A stretch of 64,000 bases of DNA from an uncultured Clostridia bacterium (GTDB taxonomy: Bacteria > Bacillota > Clostridia > Christensenellales > Borkfalkiaceae), in the NCBI GenBank assembly GCA_947631005.1, contig CANRJR010000001.1:96167-160166 (forward strand), given 5' to 3'. A program made the position numbers and the translations under genes. Within the stretch, counting starts at the first letter, position 1; each line of letters opens with the position of its first letter. Below, piece after piece: positions 55,269 to 63,297 of the stretch. Below the pieces are notes generated by a model. The model made no database searches, was not told where the DNA came from, and was given only the letters and a program-made list of their open reading frames with translations.

Positions 55269-56964
55269 TGTTTTTCCCCAATAAGACGCTCCCCAATACA
55301 GGGGGAAGGGCGAGCAAGACGACGATCGCCCCGCCGCGCAGACAAAAGTAGACGAGATAGCTCAAACAGAGCGCGGTCGCCGTTTGGACGGCGGCGTAGA
55401 GGACGGCGCGCCCCGTTCCGACCTCCCTTGCCGTCGCCGCGATCGCAGAAACGCAGGGCGAGCAGGCGAGCACAAAGACCGCGAACGAGAACGCGCTCGC
55501 CGCGCCGTAAGGGAACGTGCCGTAGAGCATGGCGATCGCCGCGGCGATGTTCTCCTTTGCGACGAGCCCCGAGAGGGCGGCGTAGGCGATCCGCCAATCC
55601 CCCATTCCGATGGGGGCGAACAGAAAGCGCAGACCGCCGCATATCGCCGCGAGCATGCTGTCCTCCGCCGCGCACAGGCGAAAGGAACTGTCGAACGACG
55701 ACAAGATCCACGAGAACAGAAAGAAGGCGAGAATGACCGTCGCCACCTTTATTATAAACTGTTTGAGTTGAAAGAGCAAGGATTTCAGCACAAAAACCGC
55801 GGACGGAACTTGCAGGGGGGCGAGTTCGAGCACGAGCGGACGGGTCTCCCCTTTCAGAAGCAGGGCGACCGCCACCGAGATCCCCACGCCGAGCGCGTAC
55901 AAAAGCGCGACCGCAGCAAAGGGATTTTGAAAGAGCGAAGCCGAGAGGGCGAGATAGACGGGCAGTTTCGCGCTGCACGAAATGTAGGGCAGACACAGGA
56001 TCACCCGCCGTTGCACGCGCTTGTCGTCGAGACCGCGCGTCGTGAGGATCGCCGCCGCCGTACAGCCGAACCCCATGAGAATGGAAAAGACGGCGCGCCC
56101 GTTCAGCCCGATCGCCGAAAAAAACGGATCGGTGAGCACGGCGAGACGGGATAACAGCCCGCTCTCCTCCATGAGAATGAGAAAGAGGGTGAGCAGCATG
56201 ATCTGCGGCAAAAAGCAGAGCACACTGCCGAGACTGCCGAGCACGCCGTCTTTGAGAAAACTGCGGAGCACGGGCGAGGCGATCTTTTCCGCCTCCCCGC
56301 CCAGCGTCTCCCCGAAAAACCGCTCGATCCCCTCTTTCATGAGATCGCCCGGCATGCCGCGCGCAAAGGTCACGAAGAACGCGCCGAGCATGAGCGCGAA
56401 GAAGAACGGAATGCCGAAAAAGCCGTTCAAAAGCAATTTATCCGCCCGCGAAAAATCCGCGCTCACGGGCGTGTAGACCCCCGTGAGCGGCACGTCCGCA
56501 ACCCGAACGGGAGGCGCGGCGGCGATCGTTTCAAGGGCGTCGGGGACGGATTCCGCATAATAGACGGGCAAGCCGACGCGCTTTGCCAAGCCGCGTTCGT
56601 CCACCCGCCCCCCGCGCCGCTCGAACGGCTTGCGCTTGGTGAGCACGAGCACCGCGCTCCGTCCCTCCCGCGTCAACGCCGCCATGAGCGGAAGCATGCG
56701 CGCCACGTTCTCGCATTCCGAAACGAAGAGCAGAACGCCCTGCCGCGTTTCGATCTCCTTTACGGCGAGCCTTTCTTCCATGCTCGCCCCGTCGAGCGAA
56801 TAGATCCCGGGGAGGTCGACAATTGTATGCGCGCCCGCCCGTCCTTCGAGCGCGCCCACCGTAACGCCGTGCCAATTCCCCACTTTCGCGTGCCCGTGCG
56901 TGAGACGGTTGAAGAGCGTGCTCTTGCCCGCGTTCGGATTGCCGACGAGCATTATGTCCGCCAT
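55108..56964 (-). CDS. feoB: Ferrous iron transport protein B; C-terminal tail runs out of frame into rluA
   Basis: MLVGNPNAGKSTLFNRLTHG, GNWHGVTV, DLPGIYSLDG, FGCTAAAILTTR, CSPCVSAIAAT. Confidence 0.9.
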   Translation of the reverse strand: MADIMLVGNPNAGKSTLFNRLTHGHAKVGNWHGVTVGALEGRAGAHTIVDLPGIYSLDGASMEERLAVKEIETRQGVLLFVSECENVARMLPLMAALTREGRSAVLVLTKRKPFERRGGRVDERGLAKRVGLPVYYAESVPDALETIAAAPPVRVADVPLTGVYTPVSADFSRADKLLLNGFFGIPFFFALMLGAFFVTFARGMPGDLMKEGIERFFGETLGGEAEKIASPVLRSFLKDGVLGSLGSVLCFLPQIMLLTLFLILMEESGLLSRLAVLTDPFFSAIGLNGRAVFSILMGFGCTAAAILTTRGLDDKRVQRRVILCLPYISCSAKLPVYLALSASLFQNPFAAVALLYALGVGISVAVALLLKGETRPLVLELAPLQVPSAVFVLKSLLFQLKQFIIKVATVILAFFLFSWILSSFDSSFRLCAAEDSMLAAICGGLRFLFAPIGMGDWRIAYAALSGLVAKENIAAAIAMLYGTFPYGAASAFSFAVFVLACSPCVSAIAATAREVGTGRAVLYAAVQTATALCLSYLVYFCLRGGAIVVLLALPPVLGSVLLGKNIEKIHRNRADNAQKIHRRHRRAGVVRLPHPAQKQGDQGQRQKDGVRSSLAHGR

Positions 56965-57176
56965 ACGCGCACCCCTTTTGCGATCTCCCTCCCAAGCGCG
57001 ATCTTGCTTGTCCCCGCCCGCAGCAGATAGGTCTTTTTGAAGAGGGACACTTTGAGCACCTCGATCTTTGCGCCCGTGTAGACGCGCAGGGAAAAGAGCC
57101 GCTTGCACATCTCGTTCGGAAGTTCCACTTTGAGGACGACGGCGCAGTCGCCGCGTTTGAGCTCGGTGATGTTCAT
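56952..57176 (-). CDS. feoA: Ferrous iron transport protein A
   Basis: MNITELKRGDCAVVLKVELPNEMCKRLFSLRVYTGAKIEVLKVSLFKKTYLLRAGTSKIALGREIAKGVRV; overlaps feoB. Confidence 0.88.
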   Translation of the reverse strand: MNITELKRGDCAVVLKVELPNEMCKRLFSLRVYTGAKIEVLKVSLFKKTYLLRAGTSKIALGREIAKGVRVWRT

Positions 57177-57270
57177 ACCACTAAAAATGCGCCGCCCGTA
57201 CAAAATATGCCTTTTGCCGCCATGCGTAGCCATCGCGCCGTCCGCTTCTTTTGTCCTTTTTACGCCGAAA

Positions 57271-57354
57271 TGCGGACATGGGTATGCCGAAAAGCGAAAA
57301 CAAAAAGACATGGGCATGTCCGCACGGAACAAAAACGCGGCATACCCATGTCCG
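57271..57354 (-). promoter_or_regulatory. feoAB 5' leader with overlapping alternative inverted repeats
   Basis: cggacatgggtatgccg (57273-57289) and cggcatacccatgtccg (57338-57354); central catgtccgca at about 57315-57324 can also pair with tgcggacatg at 57271-57280. Confidence 0.6.
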
Positions 57355-57356
57355 AG

Positions 57357-57398
57357 ATGACAAGAAAAAAACGGGCATAGCCCGTCCTTTTTCTTGTG
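57357..57398. terminator. Terminator between the DUF378 gene and feoA leader
   Basis: acaagaaaaaaacgggc ata gcccgtcctttttcttgt. Confidence 0.75.
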
Positions 57399-57400
57399 TT

Positions 57401-57643
57401 TTACGCGTGCTCCTGGCGCACCGTACGGTTGCCGCGCAATTTGAGCGCGCCGTTCGTGATGATGGGCGAAATGATGAGCCAGATCGCGGCGAGCGCGATG
57501 ATCGAATAGACGATGATCGAGCCGACGCTGCGCGGACCCATGAGGATCGCCGACACGAGATTGAAGTTGAAGATCCCGAACAATCCCCAATTCAGCGCGC
57601 CGAGAAGCACGAGCACATAGGCGATAAGATTTGCAATGACCAT
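57401..57643 (-). CDS. DUF378-like small membrane protein
   Basis: MVIANLIAYVLVLLGALNWGLFGIFNFNLVSAIL. Confidence 0.85.
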   Translation of the reverse strand: MVIANLIAYVLVLLGALNWGLFGIFNFNLVSAILMGPRSVGSIIVYSIIALAAIWLIISPIITNGALKLRGNRTVRQEHA

Positions 57644-57697
57644 TGTATTCCTCCTATCCCCCATTGTGCGCCGCTTTCCCGTTTTTATGCGGAACGG

Positions 57698-58363
57698 TCA
57701 GGGCATCCAATAGGCGACGCGCGCCGCCTCGCGCAGTTCCTCTTCGGTGAGGTCGGCACTCGCAAGCGAGGGGATCAGGCGGCTGTCCCGCCAATCCCAC
57801 TCCAACTGTTTCCAAAGCGCGTCGGGCGGGGCGAAGAGGACGAGCCGACGGCTGTTGGGCATTCCGAACTCCCAAAGGCTTTGCAGTTCGTCCATGCTCT
57901 TCGGCAGATCGGCGGGATAATTCGGGGTCGGAAAACGGTCGCCCAACGAATGGGCGGACGCGTTTGTGAAGAGCAATATGATGTGTCGGCTGATCGGCGT
58001 GACCCGCTCCCATTCCGAGCGCATGGCGACGGCGAGTGCTTCGAGCGAATTTTCTTCGGGGTCGCCCCCGCCCTGTGCGACGATGGCGCGCACATACGCC
58101 TCGAATGCGTCGCGCTCTTTTTCCCAATCGAAAAACGGGGAGGCGCGCAGAGGCTCTTCGTCCGCCGCAAAGTCGCGGAACACGATGACGCGGACGCGCA
58201 CCCGCACGACGCGGTGAAAGGCTTCGGGCGTCTCCCCCGCCTCCTTGATCAGGCGGGGCAATGCGATCGCGTGCTCTTTCACGCGCTCCATGATCTCTTT
58301 CATGTCGCCCGTGGCGTCGATGCACATGGCGATGTCGACCGAACTTTGACGCGCTTGTATCAT
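57698..58363 (-). CDS. vWA (von Willebrand factor A)-like domain protein
   Basis: VDIAMCIDATGDMKEIMERVKE...RVIVFRDF...ISRHIILLFTNASAH. Confidence 0.8.
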   Translation of the reverse strand: MIQARQSSVDIAMCIDATGDMKEIMERVKEHAIALPRLIKEAGETPEAFHRVVRVRVRVIVFRDFAADEEPLRASPFFDWEKERDAFEAYVRAIVAQGGGDPEENSLEALAVAMRSEWERVTPISRHIILLFTNASAHSLGDRFPTPNYPADLPKSMDELQSLWEFGMPNSRRLVLFAPPDALWKQLEWDWRDSRLIPSLASADLTEEELREAARVAYWMP

Positions 58364-58373
58364 GTTGACCTCC

Positions 58374-59153
58374 TTACGGACGGCTCTCCCGCCCATTCTC
58401 ATGCAGTACGACGCAGTTCACCCGTCCCGAGACGACGGTGCACGCGTCGATTGCAAGAATACCTTCCTTGCGAAAGGGCGTGAAATCGTCCTTTCTGCCC
58501 TCGAACTCCCAATGTCCGAAAGCCGCGCTCCGATGCCCGCAGACGACGGTCTTGCCCGCCTCGCGGACGCCGCACGCCCATGCGTGCATGCCGTTGAACC
58601 AGCGCGCCTCCCGCCACTCCTTTTCGCCGCAATTCCGCCAATCGGGCAGAGGCTGAAAACTGCGGGGCGAATAGTACGCGCCGATGGGACGGGCGGGGAT
58701 CCAGCCGTGCACGAAGATGAAGTTCTCGGTCTCGTAGAAGTTGCGCATGGCGGGCAGGATCTTCTTGAAAAAGGGCGTATGCCGCATCTTCCCCTGCGCG
58801 AGCGCAGGGTAGTAATACACGTCGAGAAGCGGCATTTCGGTCAGTTGCAACAGCGAATCGACCGTGCCGTTGGTCGCATGGTGGGAATCGAGGAGATCGG
58901 GCATATGCGCGAGATTGTCGACAAGATCCTCCATGAGATCCTCGTGATTGCCGCGGATGAGGATTGCGTTGTCCTTTTCGAGCTCCTCCGCGATAAATTC
59001 CTGCATGGCGACGGCGGACGGACCGCGGTCAAACAGATCGCCGCACACGACGAGCTTGTGCGGCTCGGGATCGCAAAAATAGCCCGCCTCATCCAGCGCG
59101 CTTTTGAGCTCTTCGTAAAAACCGTGCACATCCGCAACCGCGTAATAATTCAT
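58374..59153 (-). CDS. PPP-type metallophosphatase
   Basis: YYAVADVHGFYEEL, VVCGDLFDRGPSA, LIRGNHEDLMED, FVHGWIP, VCGHRSA. Confidence 0.9.
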   Translation of the reverse strand: MNYYAVADVHGFYEELKSALDEAGYFCDPEPHKLVVCGDLFDRGPSAVAMQEFIAEELEKDNAILIRGNHEDLMEDLVDNLAHMPDLLDSHHATNGTVDSLLQLTEMPLLDVYYYPALAQGKMRHTPFFKKILPAMRNFYETENFIFVHGWIPARPIGAYYSPRSFQPLPDWRNCGEKEWREARWFNGMHAWACGVREAGKTVVCGHRSAAFGHWEFEGRKDDFTPFRKEGILAIDACTVVSGRVNCVVLHENGRESRP

Positions 59154-59216
59154 GACCGCTCCGATGATCTCAACTTTTCCGCCTTGCCTGTCCGCTTTGC
59201 TCTCCCCCGCGCCGCT

Positions 59217-59247
59217 TCGCGAAAAAATACTTCGTCTTTTTTCGCGA
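59217..59247. repeat. Isolated alpha hairpin of the composite repeat family
   Basis: TCGCGAAAAAA tacttcgtc TTTTTTCGCGA. Confidence 0.8.
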
Positions 59248-59563
59248 GGAAAAGCGGAATAGCATATTAGAAACGAATAGGCATTCCAATCTGTCATTTC
59301 GCCCCCCGCTTCTTATATGTCATTCCGCCCCCGTTTCTTATATGTTGTCATTTCGAGCAAGCGAGTGAAACGAGCGCGTCGAGAAATCTCCCTTATTATA
59401 TTGCAAGCCTAATCAACGACCAAGAGGATTTCTCCGCGCGCTCACTGCGTTCGCTTGGTCGAAATGACAGAAAAAAGGCGAAATGACAACGGACAATAAG
59501 CAAATGTAAGACTGCGGGAGATTCTTCGCTTCGCTCTGAATGACAAATCGGAAGCACTTTTCA

Positions 59564-60053
59564 GGCTTCCTATCATGTTGCGCGAGGAAAACTACGCTAT
59601 TTTTATCCCACAAAAATACTACGCCTTTTTGCGGGAACCCTATACGCTGCGCCTTTGGGCGGCAGGGACCGCCGCAAAGCCCGTCGCGCCTGCCTGCGCT
59701 CCTGTCGCGGCGTTGTTCACAGCCCACAGGGCTGATGAACAGAAGCAACGCCGCTCCACCCAATTTGCGCGAAACCTCGCGCTTATTGTCTTACAAAGCG
59801 AACGAGACGACTAATTTCATTAAAGCGAGAGCTGGTTTCCCTCACGAAATTTTGTTTTGCCCGCAAAACAAAATTTGTGAACCGTTCCAAATAACGGCGT
59901 TAGGTGGAATTCACTTCCACCGTGCGCGACACAATTTGCCGCACACTTGCGGCTTATTGTCTTACAAAGCGAACGAGACGACTAATTTCATTAAAGCGAG
60001 AGCCCATTTCCCTCACGAAATTTTGTTTTGCCCGCAAAACAAAATTTGTGAAC
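59564..60053. repeat. Composite multi-hairpin repeat element, copy 2, with two distal modules (59767-59882 and 59938-60053)
   Basis: About 300 bp nearly identical to 3856-4175; ends in gtgaac directly at the stop codon of the next gene. Confidence 0.85.
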
Positions 60054-61166
60054 CTATTTTCTGATAATCTCCACGATCTTCCGAACGGCGGCGTCCACGT
60101 CGTCGCCGACGTTGAGGTCGACGTCGCAGACCTCGCTGTTGCGGTACTCGAAGTCGAGCGACATAATGCGGCGGGTCTTGTCCTCGATGTCGATGTCGCG
60201 GGCGATGATGCTCTTGATGGCGTCGGCGCGTTCGCGGCGGGTAAACACGAGCATGGCGCGGTGGCGGTACAAATTTTTGAGCGTGATCGCGCCGCAGATG
60301 TCGATGGGGATGACGGCGACGTGACCGCGGTCCACGATGGGTTGGATGTCCTTATCCGACGTGCCGAAGTGGAAGCCGCTGTACACGGTGGTCTCGATGT
60401 AGTGTCCCGCCTTCATTTCGGCGACGAAGCGATCTTCGCTGATGAAGCGGTACGCCGACGCGTCCTCTTTGGGACGGCGGGGACGGGTGGTGGAAGTGAG
60501 CGGCTTTTCGAAGCCTTCGAGGGAGGTCAAGCCGTTCGCGATCTCGGTTTTAGACGACCCCGACGGACCGACGAGGCAGAGCACGCCGCCCTCCGAAAGT
60601 TGCGGGAACGTTTCGGAGAAGGAATTGCGGACCATCTCACAGAAGTGCAAAAAGTCGTCGTAGCTGTTCACGGAGAGCAGTCCCGAGAGGTTGGTATTCC
60701 ACGGTTTGCGGAAGAGGACGGGGTACGCCGCGCGCGAGCTGGAAATGTTGTGCGCGCCGTCGTCGAGCATGATGTCGAGGGAGATGATGTCCTTCCGCGT
60801 TCCGACGATGATATTTTGGGACGGGATCTCGGGGAAGTCCTGTACGAGGCGTTCTGCACGCGCGCTCATACAGCAGGGCGGGACGGCGGTGATGAGGAAC
60901 ACGTCGGCGATTTCGCAGAGTTTTCTCACGAACTCCTGCGCGCCCGCGCAAATGGGCTGGGTGCGGACGAACTCGGGGTCGGAATAGAGCGCGATGCGCT
61001 CTTCGGGGTGTCTGCCGCTCTTGCCCCAGCTGTTGATCTCTTCGAGCCGCATGGGTTCTTCGTCGGGGTGGCGGCTGTTGATGATGGTCACGGCATAGGA
61101 ATTACACTCGTAAAGCGTATCGTCGACGTCGAGCCCGATACGGATTCTGTATTTTCTCATATTCAC
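60054..61166 (-). CDS. HAD 5'(3')-deoxyribonucleotidase-like domain fused to a guanylate kinase-like domain
   Basis: N: IGLDVDDTLYECNSYAVT...VFLITAVPP...IMLDDGAHN; C: LCLVGPSGSSKTEIANGL, TSTTRPRRPKEDASAYRFISEDRFVAEMKAGHYIETTVYSGFHFGT. Confidence 0.82.
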   Translation of the reverse strand: MNMRKYRIRIGLDVDDTLYECNSYAVTIINSRHPDEEPMRLEEINSWGKSGRHPEERIALYSDPEFVRTQPICAGAQEFVRKLCEIADVFLITAVPPCCMSARAERLVQDFPEIPSQNIIVGTRKDIISLDIMLDDGAHNISSSRAAYPVLFRKPWNTNLSGLLSVNSYDDFLHFCEMVRNSFSETFPQLSEGGVLCLVGPSGSSKTEIANGLTSLEGFEKPLTSTTRPRRPKEDASAYRFISEDRFVAEMKAGHYIETTVYSGFHFGTSDKDIQPIVDRGHVAVIPIDICGAITLKNLYRHRAMLVFTRRERADAIKSIIARDIDIEDKTRRIMSLDFEYRNSEVCDVDLNVGDDVDAAVRKIVEIIRK

Positions 61167-61232
61167 CTCACAAAAATTCTGTTTTTATTATACTTTATTT
61201 GTACCATATTGTCAAGCGGGAATGCGAACGTG

Positions 61233-61261
61233 TTGACAAATCCTTTTGATTATGTTATAAT
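61233..61261 (+). promoter_or_regulatory. Perfect-consensus sigma-A promoter upstream of the nrnA pair
   Basis: TTGACA-17 bp-TATAAT. Confidence 0.85.
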
Positions 61262-61352
61262 GATTGTCCCGAGGCGGTGCGGACGGGAGAAATTTCGCGC
61301 ACTGTCCCCTTTTTCGGAAGATCCGTCTGCGGGAAAACGAAAGGAGACGAAC

Positions 61353-62297
61353 ATGGAACAAGACAAACGGTTATTCAAGCAGGCGATCAAACTCATCAAG
61401 CAATACGATCGGATCATCATTCACCGTCATACGCACCCCGACGGGGACGCGTTGGGCAGTCAGATGGGGCTTGCGGCGTTGATCCGCGACAATTTCAAGG
61501 GAAAAGAAGTTTACATGGTGGGCGACGAGGCGACCCGTTTCCCGTTCGTGGAGGTGACGTTCGACGAGATCCCCGACGAATATTATCAAAACGCGCTTGC
61601 GATCGTGCTCGACTGCGGGTCGTCGCACCTCATCTGCGACGAACGGTACAAGACGGCGGCAAAGACGTTGCGGTTCGACCATCACATCTACTGCGAGAAG
61701 ATCGCCGATCTCGACGTGGTGAACAGCACCTACGAGAGCGCGTGCGGGCTGGTGACGATGTTCGCCAAGGCGAGCAAACTGCGCCTTTCCGTTCGGTCGG
61801 CGACCGCGCTCTACATGGGCATGGTGACGGACAGCGGGCGGTTCGTATTCGATTCGACCACCGCGCGCACCTTTACGCTTGCGGCGTTTTTGCTCTCGCA
61901 GCCCATCGACCTCAACAGCCTGTACTACAACTTATATGCGGAAGATTTTTCCAAGATCATCGAGCGGGCGGACAACATGCACAAAATCCGTTTCACGCCG
62001 CACAACGTCGCCTACATCTACACGGCGCGGGAAGAGCTTCCCGAAAACGGCGAGGCGGCGGTCGTCTCGTCGGGCTTGGTGAGTTTGATGCGCGACATCA
62101 AGGGCGTGTACGCGTGGGTCAATTTTACGGAGGGCGACGACGGCGTGCACGTGGAATTGCGCTCCAACCGCTACAACATCAACCCGATCGCGGTGAAATA
62201 CGGCGGCGGCGGACATAAGAAGGCGAGCGGTTGCGTCGTACCCGACCGCGAGACCGCCATGCGTCTGCTCGACGATTTAGACGCGCTCGCACAATAA
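61353..62297 (+). CDS. DHH/DHHA1 oligoribonuclease/pAp phosphatase (NrnA-like), paralogue 1
   Basis: IIIHRHTHPDGDALGSQ, VLDCGSSHL, RFDHHIYCE, KYGGGGHKKASG. Confidence 0.93.
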   Translation: MEQDKRLFKQAIKLIKQYDRIIIHRHTHPDGDALGSQMGLAALIRDNFKGKEVYMVGDEATRFPFVEVTFDEIPDEYYQNALAIVLDCGSSHLICDERYKTAAKTLRFDHHIYCEKIADLDVVNSTYESACGLVTMFAKASKLRLSVRSATALYMGMVTDSGRFVFDSTTARTFTLAAFLLSQPIDLNSLYYNLYAEDFSKIIERADNMHKIRFTPHNVAYIYTAREELPENGEAAVVSSGLVSLMRDIKGVYAWVNFTEGDDGVHVELRSNRYNINPIAVKYGGGGHKKASGCVVPDRETAMRLLDDLDALAQ

Positions 62298-62316
62298 AAT
62301 CCGACAGGAGGAAGAG

Positions 62317-63297
62317 ATGAACGAAGCCATCAAAGAGACCATCATTGAAAAAATCGAGAGCTATCAGACGATCGTGGTGTCCCGCCATATCCGTCCCGAC
62401 GGCGACGCCGTGGGTTCGACCAAGGGGCTTGTAAAGGTGCTCCGCGACAGCTATCCCGAAAAGGATATCTATCTCGTGAACGAGGATTATTCCGACTATC
62501 TCGCGTTCTGCGGCGGGGAGGACGTGTTACCCGAAGCGGCGTACGAGAACGCCCTGCTCATCGTGATCGACACGGGGACGCGCAAGCGCATCTCCAACAG
62601 CAAATACGCGCTCGCCAAAGAGATCGTGAAGATCGACCATCACATCGAAGCCGACCCCTATGGGAACGTGAATTGGGTGGAAGATTTCCGCTCCTCGGCG
62701 TGCGAGATGATCGCCGACTTCTGTTTGAGTTTTCGGGGTCGGTTGAAGCTCTCGCAGGAGGCGGCGACCTACATCTACATGGGAATGGTGACGGACAGCG
62801 GGCGATTCCGCTTCGAGGGCGTGACGGGTGACACGTTGCGCCTCGCGGGCGCGCTCCTCGACTGCGGCGTAGACTATGAAACGCTGTTTGCCAACCTCTA
62901 TTCGGAGGAGGCGGACGCGCTGCGGTTGAAGTCGTACGTCTACGACCATTTCCACCTCACCGAGCACGGCGTGGCGTATATCTACATGGACGAGGCGGCG
63001 ATCGAGCGGTTCGGGCTCACCTTTGAGGAGGCGAGCAGTGTAGTGAGCGAGCTTTCGGAGATCCGCGGCAGTCTCATTTGGGTCGCGTTTATCGACAACG
63101 CGGCGGCGGGGAACATCCGCGTGCGTTTGAGGTCGCGCTTCCTCGGGATCAACGACCTTGCGATCAAATATCACGGCGGCGGGCATAATATGGCGGCGGG
63201 GGCGACGGTGTTCTCCCGCGAAGAGATGCAGTCGCTCATCGAGGAAGCCGACGCGCTCCTCGGAGAATACAAGGCGACGCACGAGGGCTGGCTATGA
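62317..63297 (+). CDS. DHH/DHHA1 oligoribonuclease/pAp phosphatase (NrnA-like), paralogue 2
   Basis: VVSRHIRPDGDAVGSTKGL, VIDTGTRKRI, KIDHHIEADPYG, KYHGGGHNMAAGA. Confidence 0.93.
   Translation: MNEAIKETIIEKIESYQTIVVSRHIRPDGDAVGSTKGLVKVLRDSYPEKDIYLVNEDYSDYLAFCGGEDVLPEAAYENALLIVIDTGTRKRISNSKYALAKEIVKIDHHIEADPYGNVNWVEDFRSSACEMIADFCLSFRGRLKLSQEAATYIYMGMVTDSGRFRFEGVTGDTLRLAGALLDCGVDYETLFANLYSEEADALRLKSYVYDHFHLTEHGVAYIYMDEAAIERFGLTFEEASSVVSELSEIRGSLIWVAFIDNAAAGNIRVRLRSRFLGINDLAIKYHGGGHNMAAGATVFSREEMQSLIEEADALLGEYKATHEGWL

Noticed and set aside
59413-59763. 116-aa minus ORF with a match to ORF 3848..4063 (GGAALLLFISPVGCEQRRDRSAGRRDGLCGGPCRPKAQRIGFPQK)
   Set aside because: Protein similarity is explained by DNA-level conservation of the hairpin repeat; no RBS and the frames end within repeat sequence.
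60054-61166. Simple guanylate kinase call
   Set aside because: A canonical gmk exists at 32472; this protein has a HAD nucleotidase domain in front and an altered P-loop.
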